In this document: positions 18,346 to 29,230 of the stretch, one piece after another | Layout of the letters: every line of letters begins with the position of its first letter | How positions within the stretch are numbered: the first letter of the stretch is position 1 | Assembly (NCBI GenBank): GCA_014382905.1 | Contig: JACNIU010000191.1 | Coordinates: forward strand, 1 to 49,396 | Direction: 5' to 3' | Length of the DNA: 49,396 nucleotides | Source of the DNA: Desulfobacterales bacterium | GTDB lineage: Bacteria > Desulfobacterota > DSM-4660 > Desulfatiglandales > Desulfatiglandaceae | The notes under the pieces: generated by a model | Told to the model about the DNA's origin: nothing | Database searches by the model: none | Seen by the model: only the letters and a program-made list of their open reading frames with translations | Position numbers and translations under genes: made by a program

Positions 18346-18738
18346 ATGATTTATGGAACCGGCGTAGACCTTGTCAGTATTCGCAGAATTGAAAAGGTAA
18401 TCCTCAGGTGGGGCGACAGGTTTGTCAAAAAGGTATTTGCGGCCGAAGAGGCCCGAATCTGTTGGAAGAAGCCCTCTCCCTATTCAGCCTTCGCTCTTCG
18501 GTTCGCTGCCAAGGAAGCCTTCGCAAAGTCATTGGGCCTGGGAATGAGGAAAGGCATCAGATGGCGGGATATAGAAATTTTCAACGACGCTGCCGGGAAA
18601 CCGGGGTTGAGGCTTTATGGAGTGGCATCGGAAATCTGTAAACAGAAAGGGATAAATGGCATTCACCTGAGCCTTTCAGATGATGGCGAATATGGTATAG
18701 CCATGGTGGTGTTAGAAACTCTTGGAAAGAAGGGATAG
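18346..18738 (+). CDS. acpS: Holo-[acyl-carrier-protein] synthase
   Basis: AcpS transfers 4'-phosphopantetheine from CoA to acyl carrier protein. The 130-residue protein has the signature GTGVDLVSIRRIE (catalytic Asp) and FALRFAAKEAFAKSLG (metal-binding Glu). pdxJ-acpS adjacency is conserved in many proteobacteria. Confidence 0.96.
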   Translation: MIYGTGVDLVSIRRIEKVILRWGDRFVKKVFAAEEARICWKKPSPYSAFALRFAAKEAFAKSLGLGMRKGIRWRDIEIFNDAAGKPGLRLYGVASEICKQKGINGIHLSLSDDGEYGIAMVVLETLGKKG

Positions 18739-18741
18739 AGA

Positions 18742-19191
18742 ATGTTGAATGCCAGCGATATTATGACGACCGATGTTATTACCGTCAAGAAAGACACCTC
18801 CCTGAAGGATCTGGCCAAGGTCCTTTACAAGAACCACATAAACGGCGTACCCGTGGTTGACGATGACGGCTCACTCCTTGGGATTATCTGTGAAAGTGAT
18901 CTTATACGCAAAGACAAGAAACTTCACATCCCAACAGTGGTGACCCTCTTTGATGCGGTAATCTATCTTGAAAACCCGAAAAACATAGAGAAAGAGTTTC
19001 AGAGGGTCAGTGCCACTACCGTCGGAGAGCTCTACACCCGGAAGGCTATTACAGTGGATGAAAAGACTCCCATTGATGAAATCGCCACAATTATGACCCA
19101 GAAGAAGATTTACACGATTCCGGTCATGGATGGTGACCGGTTGGTGGGGATTATCGGCAAGGCAGACCTTATAAGGACCATTGCAGATTGA
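18742..19191 (+). CDS. CBS-pair protein
   Basis: A 149-residue protein made of a single Bateman module: CBS1 (about 5-60, SDIMTTDVITVKKDTSLKDL and NGVPVVDDDGSLLGIICESDL) and CBS2 (about 90-149, ITVDEKTPIDEIATIM and TIPVMDGDRLVGIIGKADLI). Such modules sense adenosyl ligands, but the ligand and partner are unknown. It sits 3 bases after acpS and overlaps tsaE by 4 bases, so it is co-translated with them. Confidence 0.88.
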   Translation: MLNASDIMTTDVITVKKDTSLKDLAKVLYKNHINGVPVVDDDGSLLGIICESDLIRKDKKLHIPTVVTLFDAVIYLENPKNIEKEFQRVSATTVGELYTRKAITVDEKTPIDEIATIMTQKKIYTIPVMDGDRLVGIIGKADLIRTIAD

Positions 19192-19670
19192 AAAAGGGAT
19201 CTGTCACACGTCGGACATCTTCCGATCAAGAGACCATAAATCTGGGCCTGAGATTAGGCGCGCTCCTGAATGAGGGAGATGTGGTAGCGTTGGCAGGGGA
19301 CTTGGGGAGTGGAAAGACATGGTTTACCAAAGGCGTGGCCCTGGGATTGGAGATCTCGCCTGACATTCTCATCACCAGCCCCTCTTTTTCCCTCATGAAC
19401 GCGTACGAGGGAAGGTGTGCGCTTTTTCATATCGATGTCTATCGATTGGAAAACGTCTCTGACTTTCTTGATGCAGGCCTTGATGAATACCTTCACGGGA
19501 GCGGGATTACGGTGATGGAGTGGGCGGATCGCTGGCCAGAGATTTTGCCTGAAAGGAGTCTAAAGGTCCAACTTGTAATTTTGAACGAGAACTCCCGGGA
19601 AATCACCCTGTCCGGTCACCATCCCAGGGCGTTGACGATCTTGAGACAAATGAAAGAGGAGGTCAGGTAA
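19188..19670 (+). CDS. tsaE: tRNA threonylcarbamoyladenosine biosynthesis ATPase TsaE
   Basis: P-loop ATPase that works with TsaB, TsaC and TsaD in t6A formation. The 160-residue protein has Walker [14 protein letters not shown] (about 40-52), [10 protein letters not shown] and the VMEWADRW motif. Start TTG at 19188 overlaps the CBS gene stop (TTGA), a coupled arrangement; the first family-like residues ([17 protein letters not shown]) follow. tsaD lies 2.2 kb downstream. Confidence 0.94.
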   Translation: MKKGSVTRRTSSDQETINLGLRLGALLNEGDVVALAGDLGSGKTWFTKGVALGLEISPDILITSPSFSLMNAYEGRCALFHIDVYRLENVSDFLDAGLDEYLHGSGITVMEWADRWPEILPERSLKVQLVILNENSREITLSGHHPRALTILRQMKEEVR

Positions 19671-19677
19671 AAAAATC

Positions 19678-20910
19678 ATGGCATTAATTGTTCAGAAGTA
19701 TGGCGGCACCTCGGTCGGAAGCATCGAAAAAATAAGGGCGGTTGCCAATAGGGTTATCAAGACCTTCAAGCAGGGCAACCAGATGGTGGTGGTCCTGTCG
19801 GCCATGGCGGGTCAGACCGACGGTCTGATTAGATTAGCCAAAGATATGACCGATGACCCGGATCCCAGGGAACTTGACGTCCTTATGTCCACAGGTGAGC
19901 AGGTAAGTGTGGCGCTATTTGCGATGGCGGTGAAATCAATGGGCTGCGATGCCCGCTCCTTCCTCGGGTTCCAGGTAAAAATTCACACGGATCATTTATT
20001 TGGCAGGGCAAAGATTCATGACATCGAAACCGATCGTATTACCAGGAACCTGGCCAAAGGGAGGATCGTGACTGTCGCGGGCTTTCAGGGCCTCGATGAT
20101 AACGGGGACATCACTACACTGGGAAGGGGGGGGTCTGACACAACGGCTGTTGCCCTGGCCGCAGCCCTGAAGGCTGATGTTTGTGAGATCTATACCGATG
20201 TGGACGGTGTTTATACCACTGATCCCAATATCTGTCCAAAGGCAAAAAAAATGGATTTCATCTCTTACGATGAGATGTTGGAAATGGCCAGCCTGGGCGC
20301 CAAGGTTCTGGAAATCCGTTCGGTTGAATTTGCCAAAAAATTTGACGTGCCAATCCATGTAAGATCAACTTTTACGAACGAAAGGGGTACAATGGTGGTT
20401 GCTGAAACAAAAGATATGGAAAAGGTTGCAGTGTCTGGGGTCGCTTATAATAAAAACGAGGCCAGGGTGACCATCCGAAAAGTGCCGGATCAGCCAGGGA
20501 CAGCCTCCCGTATATTTGATCCTGTTTTCAAGGCCGGTATTGTGGTTGATATGATCGTGCAGAACACGAGCCAGGACGGGCTTACCGATCTGACATTCAC
20601 CGTGCCTAAAACAGACTTCTACAAAACAATGAAGTTAGTCAGCGATGTGGCCGCAGAAATAGGTGCTGAACGGGTCCTGGGCGATGAGGACATTGCCAAG
20701 GTATCCATCATTGGTGTGGGGATGAGGACTCACGCTGGCGTCGCCAAAATAATGTTTGAGACCCTTGCCAACGAAAATATAAATATCATGATGATCAGCA
20801 CCTCTGAAATTAAGATATCCTGCGTGATAGAGGAAAAGTATACTGAGTTGGCGGTGCGTGTCCTTCACCGGGCTTTTGGTTTGGACGATGAAAAAAAGGA
20901 AACCCCATGA
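19678..20910 (+). CDS. lysC: Aspartate kinase
   Basis: First enzyme of the aspartate family pathway (Lys, Met, Thr). The 410-residue protein has the KYGGTSVGS start, the catalytic [14 protein letters not shown] block, [16 protein letters not shown], and two ACT domains from about residue 265 ([13 protein letters not shown] and [18 protein letters not shown] with [16 protein letters not shown]). The ACT domains imply feedback control by lysine and/or threonine. It follows tsaE by 7 bases and overlaps the next gene by 23 bases. Confidence 0.97.
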   Translation: MALIVQKYGGTSVGSIEKIRAVANRVIKTFKQGNQMVVVLSAMAGQTDGLIRLAKDMTDDPDPRELDVLMSTGEQVSVALFAMAVKSMGCDARSFLGFQVKIHTDHLFGRAKIHDIETDRITRNLAKGRIVTVAGFQGLDDNGDITTLGRGGSDTTAVALAAALKADVCEIYTDVDGVYTTDPNICPKAKKMDFISYDEMLEMASLGAKVLEIRSVEFAKKFDVPIHVRSTFTNERGTMVVAETKDMEKVAVSGVAYNKNEARVTIRKVPDQPGTASRIFDPVFKAGIVVDMIVQNTSQDGLTDLTFTVPKTDFYKTMKLVSDVAAEIGAERVLGDEDIAKVSIIGVGMRTHAGVAKIMFETLANENINIMMISTSEIKISCVIEEKYTELAVRVLHRAFGLDDEKKETP

Positions 20911-21460
20911 TACCTCTGCACCGGTCGGGATTGGCGTACTTATTTTTTTGTTTTTCCTGATGGCCATAAATTTCCTGAAAGGCTCAAATAACCTGTTCTG
21001 CCCGGAAAGGTCTCCTTCGGGCGGCCACGTGTTTGCCCAGATCTCAGGAGATGTCAGATACCCCGGCGTTTACGGGTTCGACAACCCGGCCTCCCTAAGA
21101 GAATTGGTGGATCGTGCCGATGGGTCAGCCCTGGCAGAGCATGCGGTTCAGCTCCCGGCAGGGCTTCTGTGTCAATCAGGCGACCACATTGAACTCAAAA
21201 ACCGCCAGAAAAAGATCTTTTTCCATATCGGTAAAATGTCGGCCTTTTACCGAACAACGCTTGGCATACCGGTTTCTGTCAACAGCGACAGCGCCGAAGG
21301 ACTCGCCTCTGTTCCGGGAATCGGTTTTAGGACTGCAGAGGCAATTGTACAGGAGAGAATCAAGAGGGGTCGCTTTGAGAAACTGAGCGATATCATATCT
21401 GTACGCGGGATCGGCCCGGCACTGTACCGCAAGATAAAACCCTACCTGGCGTTGGATTAA
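20888..21460 (+). CDS. ComEA-like protein: SLBB-type domain plus helix-hairpin-helix
   Basis: A 190-residue protein with a basic N-terminus, one membrane segment (about 12-30), an SLBB-like segment ([14 protein letters not shown]) and a C-terminal (HhH)2 domain ([26 protein letters not shown] and [18 protein letters not shown]). ComEA binds incoming DNA in natural transformation. ATG 20888 lies inside the lysC end; a GTG at 20858 is an alternative. No other competence gene is present, so a role in DNA uptake is inferred. Confidence 0.85.
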   Translation: MKKRKPHDTSAPVGIGVLIFLFFLMAINFLKGSNNLFCPERSPSGGHVFAQISGDVRYPGVYGFDNPASLRELVDRADGSALAEHAVQLPAGLLCQSGDHIELKNRQKKIFFHIGKMSAFYRTTLGIPVSVNSDSAEGLASVPGIGFRTAEAIVQERIKRGRFEKLSDIISVRGIGPALYRKIKPYLALD

Positions 21461-21473
21461 AAACGTTTTCCCG

Positions 21474-21850
21474 TAACACATTAGCGGTTTGAAAGAAAGC
21501 CAGTGACCGTGAGGGTCTCTTTCCCAAAGGCCGTAAATAAGTCCCTCATTTCATAGGAACGGCAGCGAGGCTTTAAATTCGTCACAGGACAGCCCCAGAA
21601 TAAGGTATCCATTTAAACGGCTATCGCCTCTGCCTGCCCGGAAACTGTATTCAACGTCAAGGGGGCGTTCTATACCCTCTGGAGAATTTTTGTTACGTCC
21701 TTTGGGAAAGAGACCCTCACGGTCCGGCCTGCCCGCCAATGCCTTTCGCCGCGCATTGCTGGTTCAACCCTTCAGGACGTGTGGCACCTCCCATCAGCAA
21801 CACGTCCAAGAGAGGCGATGGCAGGCGGGCAATCTAATCATGACCGTTTT
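21474..21850. repeat. Structured repeat family, copy A (with nested insertion)
   Basis: Starts TAACACATTAGCGGTTTGAAA. Inner arms of about 28 bases (about 21503-21535 and 21692-21726, one mismatch) carry GACCGTGAGGG on the left and the complementary CCCTCACGGTC on the right. The core of about 160 bases matches copies B and D in the same orientation. The right flank is interrupted by a 103-base palindromic insert at about 21728, and the right outer end (AAAACGCT) is missing, so this copy looks truncated. It fills the 419-base gap between the comEA-like gene and tsaD. No convincing open frame. Confidence 0.85.
21728..21830. repeat. 103-bp self-complementary insert nested in copy A
   Basis: Present only in copy A, between GGTCCGG and CAATCTAATCATGACC, which are contiguous in copies B and C. 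The insert ends (GCCTGCCCGCCA and TGGCAGGCGGGC) pair with one mismatch and one G-T. Two internal hairpins, CAATGC/GCATTG and GGACGTGT/ACACGTCC, give a three-stem cloverleaf-like shape. Confidence 0.7.
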
Positions 21851-21879
21851 CCCTGTTTACTTATTTTTTTACCAAAACT

Positions 21880-22908
21880 ATGATGATTTTAGGCATAGAT
21901 ACCTCATGTGATGACACATCAGCGGGGGTTGTCGTTGACGGAAGGTCCGTCCTCTCCAACGTGGTCCATTCTCAGGTCGAGATCCACCATCCCCACGGAG
22001 GCGTTGTTCCGGAACTTGCCTCCAGGGAACACATCAAGAATATCATGCCGGTGGTCGAGACGTCCCTTTCAAAGGCGGGCGTCCGGATGAACGATCTGGA
22101 TGGGATTGCCGTAACTGTGGGGCCAGGACTTGTGGGAGCCCTTCTGGTCGGCCTTTATTATGCCAAGGGGTTAGCCTATGTCTGTGACATTCCCTTGGCA
22201 GCGGTGAATCACATGGAAGGCCATATCCTTTCAATCTTCCTGGAGGAAGAAATTCCTCAGTTTCCCTTTATTGCCCTGACCGTCTCCGGCGGGCATACGA
22301 GCATATACCATGTGGAGGCCTATGGCCAATATGTCCAGATGGGTCAAACCCTTGATGATGCCGCCGGGGAGGCATTCGACAAGGTAGCCAAGATTTCCGG
22401 TCTTGGCTATCCGGGAGGTGTTGCCATAGAAAGGATGGCTGTCAACGGCAGTTGTGACAGGATCAAGTTCCCGAGGGCATATCTGGAAAAAGAATCCCTC
22501 GACTTCAGCTTCAGCGGCCTTAAGACTGCCGTCGCATTATATATGAAAAAATGGCGTGACAACCAGACGCAACAAGATGAAATAACCCTTGCTGACATTG
22601 CGGCATCATTCCAGGAGTCGGTGGTAGACGTACTTGTTGATAAGGTCATGACCGCAAGAAGAAAAACAGGGGTTAAATCGGTTATAATGGCAGGGGGCGT
22701 GGCATGCAACAGGAGACTTCGGGAGAGGCTGTCAGAGGCTGCCGGAACTGAAGGTGTAAACGTCTATTACCCCCGGCCGGAATACTGTACCGACAACGGG
22801 GCCATGATTGCAGCAGCAGGCTATCATCGGCTGTTGCGGGGTGAAACAGCAGGCATGTCCTCAGATGTGAGATCCAAATTTCCCATCCGGCCAAGCCCCT
22901 TACCCTGA
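21880..22908 (+). CDS. tsaD: tRNA N6-adenosine threonylcarbamoyltransferase TsaD
   Basis: TsaD transfers the threonylcarbamoyl group to A37 of ANN-decoding tRNAs. The 342-residue protein has the LGIDTSCDDTSAGVV start, the iron-binding HMEGH (about 112-116), SGGHTSIYHV and the C-terminal MAGGVACNRRLRERL. ATG ATG at 21880/21883 leaves the exact start open by one codon; the ribosome site is weak. It is preceded by repeat copy A. Confidence 0.96.
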   Translation: MMILGIDTSCDDTSAGVVVDGRSVLSNVVHSQVEIHHPHGGVVPELASREHIKNIMPVVETSLSKAGVRMNDLDGIAVTVGPGLVGALLVGLYYAKGLAYVCDIPLAAVNHMEGHILSIFLEEEIPQFPFIALTVSGGHTSIYHVEAYGQYVQMGQTLDDAAGEAFDKVAKISGLGYPGGVAIERMAVNGSCDRIKFPRAYLEKESLDFSFSGLKTAVALYMKKWRDNQTQQDEITLADIAASFQESVVDVLVDKVMTARRKTGVKSVIMAGGVACNRRLRERLSEAAGTEGVNVYYPRPEYCTDNGAMIAAAGYHRLLRGETAGMSSDVRSKFPIRPSPLP

Positions 22909-22932
22909 ACGAGGTTGTGAAATTAAGTAGAC

Positions 22933-23451
22933 TTGAAATTCAAGAGACAGCTCAGATATTATTACCTCAGGTTTATCCGTCTAAGGGGCAATCCCCATGA
23001 ACTGGCCCTCGGGATGACCTTTGGGATCTTCACCGGCATGATGCCGATCTTGCCCTTTCAGATGGCGCTTTCCGTGGGTTTAGCCATGCTGTTCAAAGGG
23101 AGCAAGATAACAGCGGCATTAGGTACCTGGATCAGCAATCCCTTGAACTGGTATTTTCTGTACTATTACAATTACAAATTAGGGGCATTCATATTAGGGA
23201 TAAAAGGGCATAGCGCCATGTTTTCATCCATCATGACGGCCGTACGATTGGGCGAAGACTCGATGGTTATCGTGGAGAAAATCCTGGCAGCCGGTAGTCT
23301 CACGGTTGCGTCCTTTCTTGTGGGCGGCCTGGTCATGGGAACGGTCACTTCAATCCCCTCTTATTTCATTTTCTTGCACATCTTCCGGCGTATAAAGGTC
23401 TGGCGCGAATCGAAAAGGGGACACAAGAATTGGAGCGTCACAGATCGTTAA
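22933..23451 (+). CDS. DUF2062 membrane protein
   Basis: A 172-residue protein with the DUF2062 pattern: basic start, RLRGNPHELALGMTFGIFTG, PFQMALSVGLAMLFKGSK and GTWISNPLNWYFLYYYNY, with three to four membrane segments. Function unknown. Starts at TTG 22933 with a weak ribosome site and overlaps rsmA by 22 bases, so the two are co-translated. Confidence 0.85.
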   Translation: MKFKRQLRYYYLRFIRLRGNPHELALGMTFGIFTGMMPILPFQMALSVGLAMLFKGSKITAALGTWISNPLNWYFLYYYNYKLGAFILGIKGHSAMFSSIMTAVRLGEDSMVIVEKILAAGSLTVASFLVGGLVMGTVTSIPSYFIFLHIFRRIKVWRESKRGHKNWSVTDR

Positions 23452-24275
23452 GGCCGGTAGCAGCATTTCGACCAAAAAAAAGGTTGGGACAGCATTTTCT
23501 TATTAATGCCGGGATCATTCAAAGAATTATCTCTTTAGCTGGATTCCGGTCCGGAGATGTGATCCTGGAAATCGGACCCGGAGAAGGGGCCATGACCCTC
23601 CCCCTTTCCAGAACCGTTTCACACATTGTGGCAGTAGAGAAGGACATCGACCTGGTAAGTTCGCTCCAGAAGAAGCTGTCCGGCTCTAACATCTCCAATG
23701 TAACTCTGGTAAATCACGATATCCTTTCATTTGATTTCACCGGTGTCAGACCCCGGCCCCCTGACAAGATCCAGATCATAGGGAATCTCCCTTACAACAT
23801 ATCCTCCCCTGTGCTGGAAAAACTGATAAAACATCGAAGACTGTTGGCAAGGGCAATCCTTATGTTCCAATTGGAGGTCGCCAATAGGCTAACCGCATCT
23901 CCCTGCACAAAGGCCTATGGGGCCATGACCCTCCTGGTTCAATACCATGCGAAATCCACCCGCCTGCTAAAGGTGTCCAGGAGCGCCTTTTATCCGGTGC
24001 CAAAAGTGGATTCAATGATCGTTGAGCTTGACTTTGAGCACCCATATCCCGCACCGGGAGTCCACGGGGACCACTTCAGAAACGTGGTGAGGGGGGCCTT
24101 TGCTCACAGGAGAAAGACAATTATTAATTCCATGAAGGGATTTTTACCCTTCTGGACACACGATGTGCTCATAAACGGGATGGAGGCGAGCGGGATTGAC
24201 CCTAAAAGACGGGCAGAAACCCTGCATATGGATGAGTTTTTACGCTTGGCTTCTGCCCTTACAATTGACAAGTGA
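23430..24275 (+). CDS. rsmA: 16S rRNA dimethyladenosine transferase RsmA (KsgA)
   Basis: Methylates two adjacent adenosines near the 3' end of 16S rRNA. The 281-residue protein has KKRLGQHFLIN, the SAM motif ILEIGPGEGAMTLPL, VAVEKD and the catalytic NLPYNISSPVL, followed by the C-terminal helical domain. Start TTG at 23430 has AAGGGG about 9 bases upstream. A hairpin follows 36 bases after the stop. Confidence 0.96.
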   Translation: MERHRSLRPVAAFRPKKRLGQHFLINAGIIQRIISLAGFRSGDVILEIGPGEGAMTLPLSRTVSHIVAVEKDIDLVSSLQKKLSGSNISNVTLVNHDILSFDFTGVRPRPPDKIQIIGNLPYNISSPVLEKLIKHRRLLARAILMFQLEVANRLTASPCTKAYGAMTLLVQYHAKSTRLLKVSRSAFYPVPKVDSMIVELDFEHPYPAPGVHGDHFRNVVRGAFAHRRKTIINSMKGFLPFWTHDVLINGMEASGIDPKRRAETLHMDEFLRLASALTIDK

Positions 24276-24311
24276 TGAACAGGGTGATATTAAGTTAACC
24301 TTTGACACGAA

Positions 24312-24330
24312 CAGCCGGGAAAGCCGGCTG
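24312..24330 (+). terminator. Hairpin after rsmA
   Basis: CAGCCGG (24312-24318) and CCGGCTG (24324-24330) form a perfect 7-bp stem with a GAAAG loop. Only a short T-run follows, so termination would be weak. It lies 36 bases after the rsmA stop and 20 before panC. Confidence 0.5.
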
Positions 24331-24350
24331 AGACCTTTGAAAAATTTGCC

Positions 24351-25205
24351 ATGGAAATCATAGAGACAGTTCAAGAGATGCGGCAGAGATCCGAGGCATT
24401 ACGATTGGACGGGCAAACCATCGCCTTTGTCCCGACCATGGGGTTTCTCCATGAGGGCCACCTTGAATTGATGCGCGCAGGAAAAAAACACGCTGGCAAA
24501 CTGATCATCAGCGTCTTTGTGAATCCTACGCAGTTTGGCCCCGGCGAGGATCTTGATCAGTATCCAAGAGACACGGAAGGCGATCTGGAAAAGGCCCATA
24601 ATGTCGGGGTCGATATCGTCTTTATGCCATCTGCAGCGGAGATGTATCCGGAGGAATCTGAGACCCGGGTGCGGGTGGAAAATCTCCCCCGCCACCTCTG
24701 CGGTCTTTCGAGGCCCGGCCACTTTGACGGGGTGGCCACAGTGGTTGCCAAATTGTTCAACATTACGAAGCCACATGTGGCGGTCTTTGGCCAGAAAGAC
24801 TACCAGCAGTTAGCAGTGATAAGCCGAATGGTCATGGATCTCAACATGGACATCCAGATCTTGGGGGTTCCCACTGTCCGGGAGCCGGACGGCCTCGCCA
24901 TGAGTTCTCGGAACAGCTATTTAAGGCCGGAAGAGAGAAGGTCCGCCCTCTCACTGAGAAAATCAATCGATTTGGCAGGGGCGTTATTCCGGGGAGGAGA
25001 GAAAAAGGCAAAAGCGATAAAAGACGAGATTCAATCTCTTGTTCTGAGCCATCCCTTTACCGAAATCGATTATATCGCCCTCTGTGACCCGGTAACATTA
25101 GACGATGTTGAGGTGCTGGGTCATGAGAATCTGCTTGCCCTGGCAGTCAGGGTCGGAAAGACCAGACTGATAGACAACTGCCTGCTCCGCGAGGGCCGGG
25201 ACTGA
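24351..25205 (+). CDS. panC: Pantothenate synthetase
   Basis: Joins pantoate and beta-alanine with ATP. The 284-residue protein has the nucleotide-binding PTMGFLHEGH (about 29-38), FVNPTQFGPGEDL, the KDYQQL motif, and SSRNSYLRPEERRSA (the KMSKS-like loop). panB and panD are not adjacent. No clear ribosome site was seen before ATG 24351. Confidence 0.97.
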   Translation: MEIIETVQEMRQRSEALRLDGQTIAFVPTMGFLHEGHLELMRAGKKHAGKLIISVFVNPTQFGPGEDLDQYPRDTEGDLEKAHNVGVDIVFMPSAAEMYPEESETRVRVENLPRHLCGLSRPGHFDGVATVVAKLFNITKPHVAVFGQKDYQQLAVISRMVMDLNMDIQILGVPTVREPDGLAMSSRNSYLRPEERRSALSLRKSIDLAGALFRGGEKKAKAIKDEIQSLVLSHPFTEIDYIALCDPVTLDDVEVLGHENLLALAVRVGKTRLIDNCLLREGRD

Positions 25206-25676
25206 AACGCCCCAAGGATCCATTCCCCCCTTGGATCAAGAGGTTTGCTTGAAATTTACATATGAAAAATTATTCGTTACCAGCTGCCGGGTATCGGTGT
25301 TTGGAGGGTAGAGTGAACGGTCCCCTGATAACGGATATCCGACAACCGATAAGAACTTAGATACAGGGTAACACTTCAGCAGTTTGAAACAAAGCTGGGG
25401 AGCATGAGGGTCTCTTTCCCAAAGGACGTAAATAAGGGGATCGTTTCACAGGAACGGCAGCGAGACCTTAGAATTCGTCACTGGACAGCCCCAGAAAAAG
25501 ATATTCATTTAAACGGACATCGCCTCTGCCTGCCCGGAACCTGTATTCAACGTCAAGGGGGCGTTCTATACGCTCTGGAAAATTTTGTTACGTCCTTTGG
25601 GAAAGAGGCCCTCATGCTCCGGCAATCTAATAAAGACCGTTCTCAAAACGCTAAGCTGATATGAAAGGAGTTTTAG
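25206..25676. other. panC-metK intergenic region, mostly repeat copy B
   Basis: No gene seen. It holds an imperfect inverted repeat just after panC (CCAAGGATCC and GGATCAAG), a TTGAAATTTACATAT motif at 25249 that also occurs before the ThiC-family gene, and repeat copy B. I found no SAM-riboswitch signature before metK, although the position would suit one. Confidence 0.6.
25369..25655. repeat. Structured repeat family, copy B
   Basis: About 287 bp. Starts TAACACTTCAGCAGTTTGAAAC and ends TCTCAAAACGCTAAG. Inner arms carry GGAGCATGAGGG on the left and CCCTCATGCTCC on the right, a matched variant different from copies A, C and D. Core orientation as in A and D. It ends about 20 bases before the metK start. 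Confidence 0.88.
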
Positions 25677-26840
25677 ATGAGACCATTAAACTTTCTGTTT
25701 ACTTCAGAGTCCGTAACCGAAGGGCATCCGGATAAGGTCGCCGATCAGATATCCGACCACATATTAGACAGGATATTAGCCCAAGATCGGACATCAAGGG
25801 TGGCGTGCGAGACCTTGGTGACCACCGGTATGGCCATGATTTCAGGAGAAATAACAACCTCGGCGTACGTGGATATGCCGGAAGTGGTCAGAGAGACCAT
25901 CAGAGACATCGGGTACAAGAATTCCTCCATGGGGTTTGACTGGGAGACATGCGCTGTACTTTCCACCATTGACAAACAATCCCCTGATATTGCGATGGGG
26001 GTCGATGGAAAGGGCCTTTTCAAAGAGCAGGGGGCGGGAGATCAGGGCCTCATGTTTGGCTACGCCTGCAAAGATACCGCAACCTTCATGCCGATGCCCA
26101 TTTACCTGGCCCACGGGCTGACCAAGAGATTGGCCCATGTTCGAAAGTCCGGAGACCTTACCTGGCTCAGACCCGACGGGAAGTCCCAGGTGACCGTAGA
26201 ATATATCGAAGGGAAGCCTTCAAGGGTTCACTCGGTTGTGATTGCCGCCCAGCACGCCCCGGACGTGGATTACGACACCCTCCACGAGGCCATCATCGAG
26301 AAGGTTATCAGGCAGGTGATACCACCGGAGATGCTGGACCCGGAGACACAATACTATATCAACACCACAGGTCGGTTTGTGGTGGGGGGGCCTTTAGGGG
26401 ATTGCGGTTTAACAGGACGTAAGATCATCATGGACACGTACGGCGGTTTTGGCTATCACGGCGGCGGGGCTTTTTCAGGAAAAGATCCTTCCAAAGTGGA
26501 CCGAAGTGCCTCATATATGTGTCGCTATATTGCCAAGAATATCGTGGCGGCCGGATTGGCCGAAAAATGCGAAATCCAGGTGGCATATACAATTGGCAGG
26601 GCCCACCCGGTTTCGGTGATGGTGGGTGCTTACAGTACGGGGGTTCTTCCCAGCATCGAACTGACCGAAATTGTAAAAAAAGAATTTGACCTGAGGCCTG
26701 CTGCAATTATTGAGCGCCTTGATCTTCTTCGACCCATTTACAGAAAGACATGCAACTATGGCCATTTCGGTCGAGAGAGGCCTGAGTTTACCTGGGAAAA
26801 GACCGATGCGGTAGCAGCGCTCAAAAAGGCTGTAAAATAG
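25677..26840 (+). CDS. metK: S-adenosylmethionine synthetase
   Basis: Makes SAM from methionine and ATP. The 387-residue protein has the N-terminal [20 protein letters not shown], the [12 protein letters not shown] signature and the P-loop-like [18 protein letters not shown] clear AAGGAG lies 8 bases before ATG. Paired with ahcY (58-base gap), so the two run the SAM-SAH cycle together. Confidence 0.98.
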   Translation: MRPLNFLFTSESVTEGHPDKVADQISDHILDRILAQDRTSRVACETLVTTGMAMISGEITTSAYVDMPEVVRETIRDIGYKNSSMGFDWETCAVLSTIDKQSPDIAMGVDGKGLFKEQGAGDQGLMFGYACKDTATFMPMPIYLAHGLTKRLAHVRKSGDLTWLRPDGKSQVTVEYIEGKPSRVHSVVIAAQHAPDVDYDTLHEAIIEKVIRQVIPPEMLDPETQYYINTTGRFVVGGPLGDCGLTGRKIIMDTYGGFGYHGGGAFSGKDPSKVDRSASYMCRYIAKNIVAAGLAEKCEIQVAYTIGRAHPVSVMVGAYSTGVLPSIELTEIVKKEFDLRPAAIIERLDLLRPIYRKTCNYGHFGRERPEFTWEKTDAVAALKKAVK

Positions 26841-26898
26841 CGTTTCGGCCAGGGCCAGGAGGAGTGCGTGAATCAAATCAATAAGCGAGGTTAAGTAG

Positions 26899-28224
<1,326 letters not shown>

Positions 28225-28273
28225 GGGGTATATGTCAGATGCATCGCGGTCATGACGATCCGATTTTTCAGTT

Positions 28274-29230
28274 TCATGTTTCCGCTTCCATCTCTTCCTT
28301 CATGCGGCGCCTTTTCTTTAGCATTATCCTTATGGACCCGTAAACAGTAATCAATGCGGCAAGGGAGAAAAGGATCTCATAAAGATTGTAACTGAGATAG
28401 GTAAACCAGGTCATCTTTCTCCTGAGGGAACTCTGCCATCCCTTTTCCAGATCCTCAAACGACACGGAACATGCTCTCAAAACAGCAGCATGGACGCTTT
28501 CACCCTGCTTCATCCCTTCTAAGACCTTGAGTACCCCCTCTCTTCCAAACTTGCCGATGATGTAATCTACAAAGCTCTTGCTCTCCTCATAAGCCAGTAT
28601 CAGATCCTCCTCACGGCGAGGGAAGCCCCTGGCTAATGAGTCAAGAGAAATAAACCGCCCCCTCAAGGCAACCTTATTCAGTCGTGATCTCTTTTGATCT
28701 AAGATGATATCGCCAATGCCGTCGCTCACCCATTGTGCTACGCCTTCATCAAGCCACCTGGGGAGAGGAACGCTTCTGATATGCTGATGAAGGAGAAGAT
28801 GACACAGTTCATGTTTAAAGATATTTCTGAGGGTGAAGGGGTGGATGTTCATTTTTGAATAATCGATGACAATGAGATCCTTTTCAGGGAGAGCGAAGGC
28901 CACTGTGAGAGGATTTTTTATCATCTGTTGAAACTCCTTGCTCTCCTTTATGAGAAGAATGGACGGGGTTAAATTCAGGTCCCATCCGAAGATCCTTTCT
29001 AATTCTGCCTTGACCCCGGGATAGATATTCGTCAGTTGTTTTGCAGCCGGCTCAAGAGGTGGTTCGAATAACACCCTGATGCCCGCCTCTTTGAGGAGAT
29101 AAACCTCTCCCGCACCAAGGGATCTCCAAGAAAAGAGGAGGGAGGCGGCAAGAAATAGGAGAAGGATGTTTCGGATTGCAGATTGCAGATTGCAGATTGC
29201 AGATTTCCGGTTTCGGTCTTTCATATTCAT
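28274..29230 (-). CDS. Exported, membrane-anchored zinc peptidase (peptidase MA-like)
   Basis: A 318-residue protein with an N-terminal hydrophobic signal (about 20-36), a gluzincin-type motif HELCH (140-144) followed by WLDEGVAQW that supplies the third ligand, and a C-terminal membrane segment (about 283-303) with a basic tail. It therefore faces the periplasm or outside. Substrate unknown. The first 25 codons from ATG 29230 include a four-unit heptanucleotide array (29174-29201), so repeat slippage would shift the frame. Confidence 0.8.
   Translation of the reverse strand: MNMKDRNRKSAICNLQSAIRNILLLFLAASLLFSWRSLGAGEVYLLKEAGIRVLFEPPLEPAAKQLTNIYPGVKAELERIFGWDLNLTPSILLIKESKEFQQMIKNPLTVAFALPEKDLIVIDYSKMNIHPFTLRNIFKHELCHLLLHQHIRSVPLPRWLDEGVAQWVSDGIGDIILDQKRSRLNKVALRGRFISLDSLARGFPRREEDLILAYEESKSFVDYIIGKFGREGVLKVLEGMKQGESVHAAVLRACSVSFEDLEKGWQSSLRRKMTWFTYLSYNLYEILFSLAALITVYGSIRIMLKKRRRMKEEMEAET
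29174..29208. repeat. Heptanucleotide repeat array inside the peptidase 5' end
   Basis: Four identical GATTGCA units (29174-29201) and a degenerate fifth (GATTTCC). On the coding (minus) strand they encode SAICNLQSAI just before the signal-peptide core. The unit length is not a multiple of three. Confidence 0.85.

Noticed and set aside
25404-25664. 86-codon open frame upstream of metK
   Set aside because: It lies entirely inside the structured repeat and is not conserved in frame in the other copies.
25206-25676. SAM riboswitch before metK
   Set aside because: The whole gap is explained by repeat copy B and short motifs; the conserved SAM-I core is not visible.
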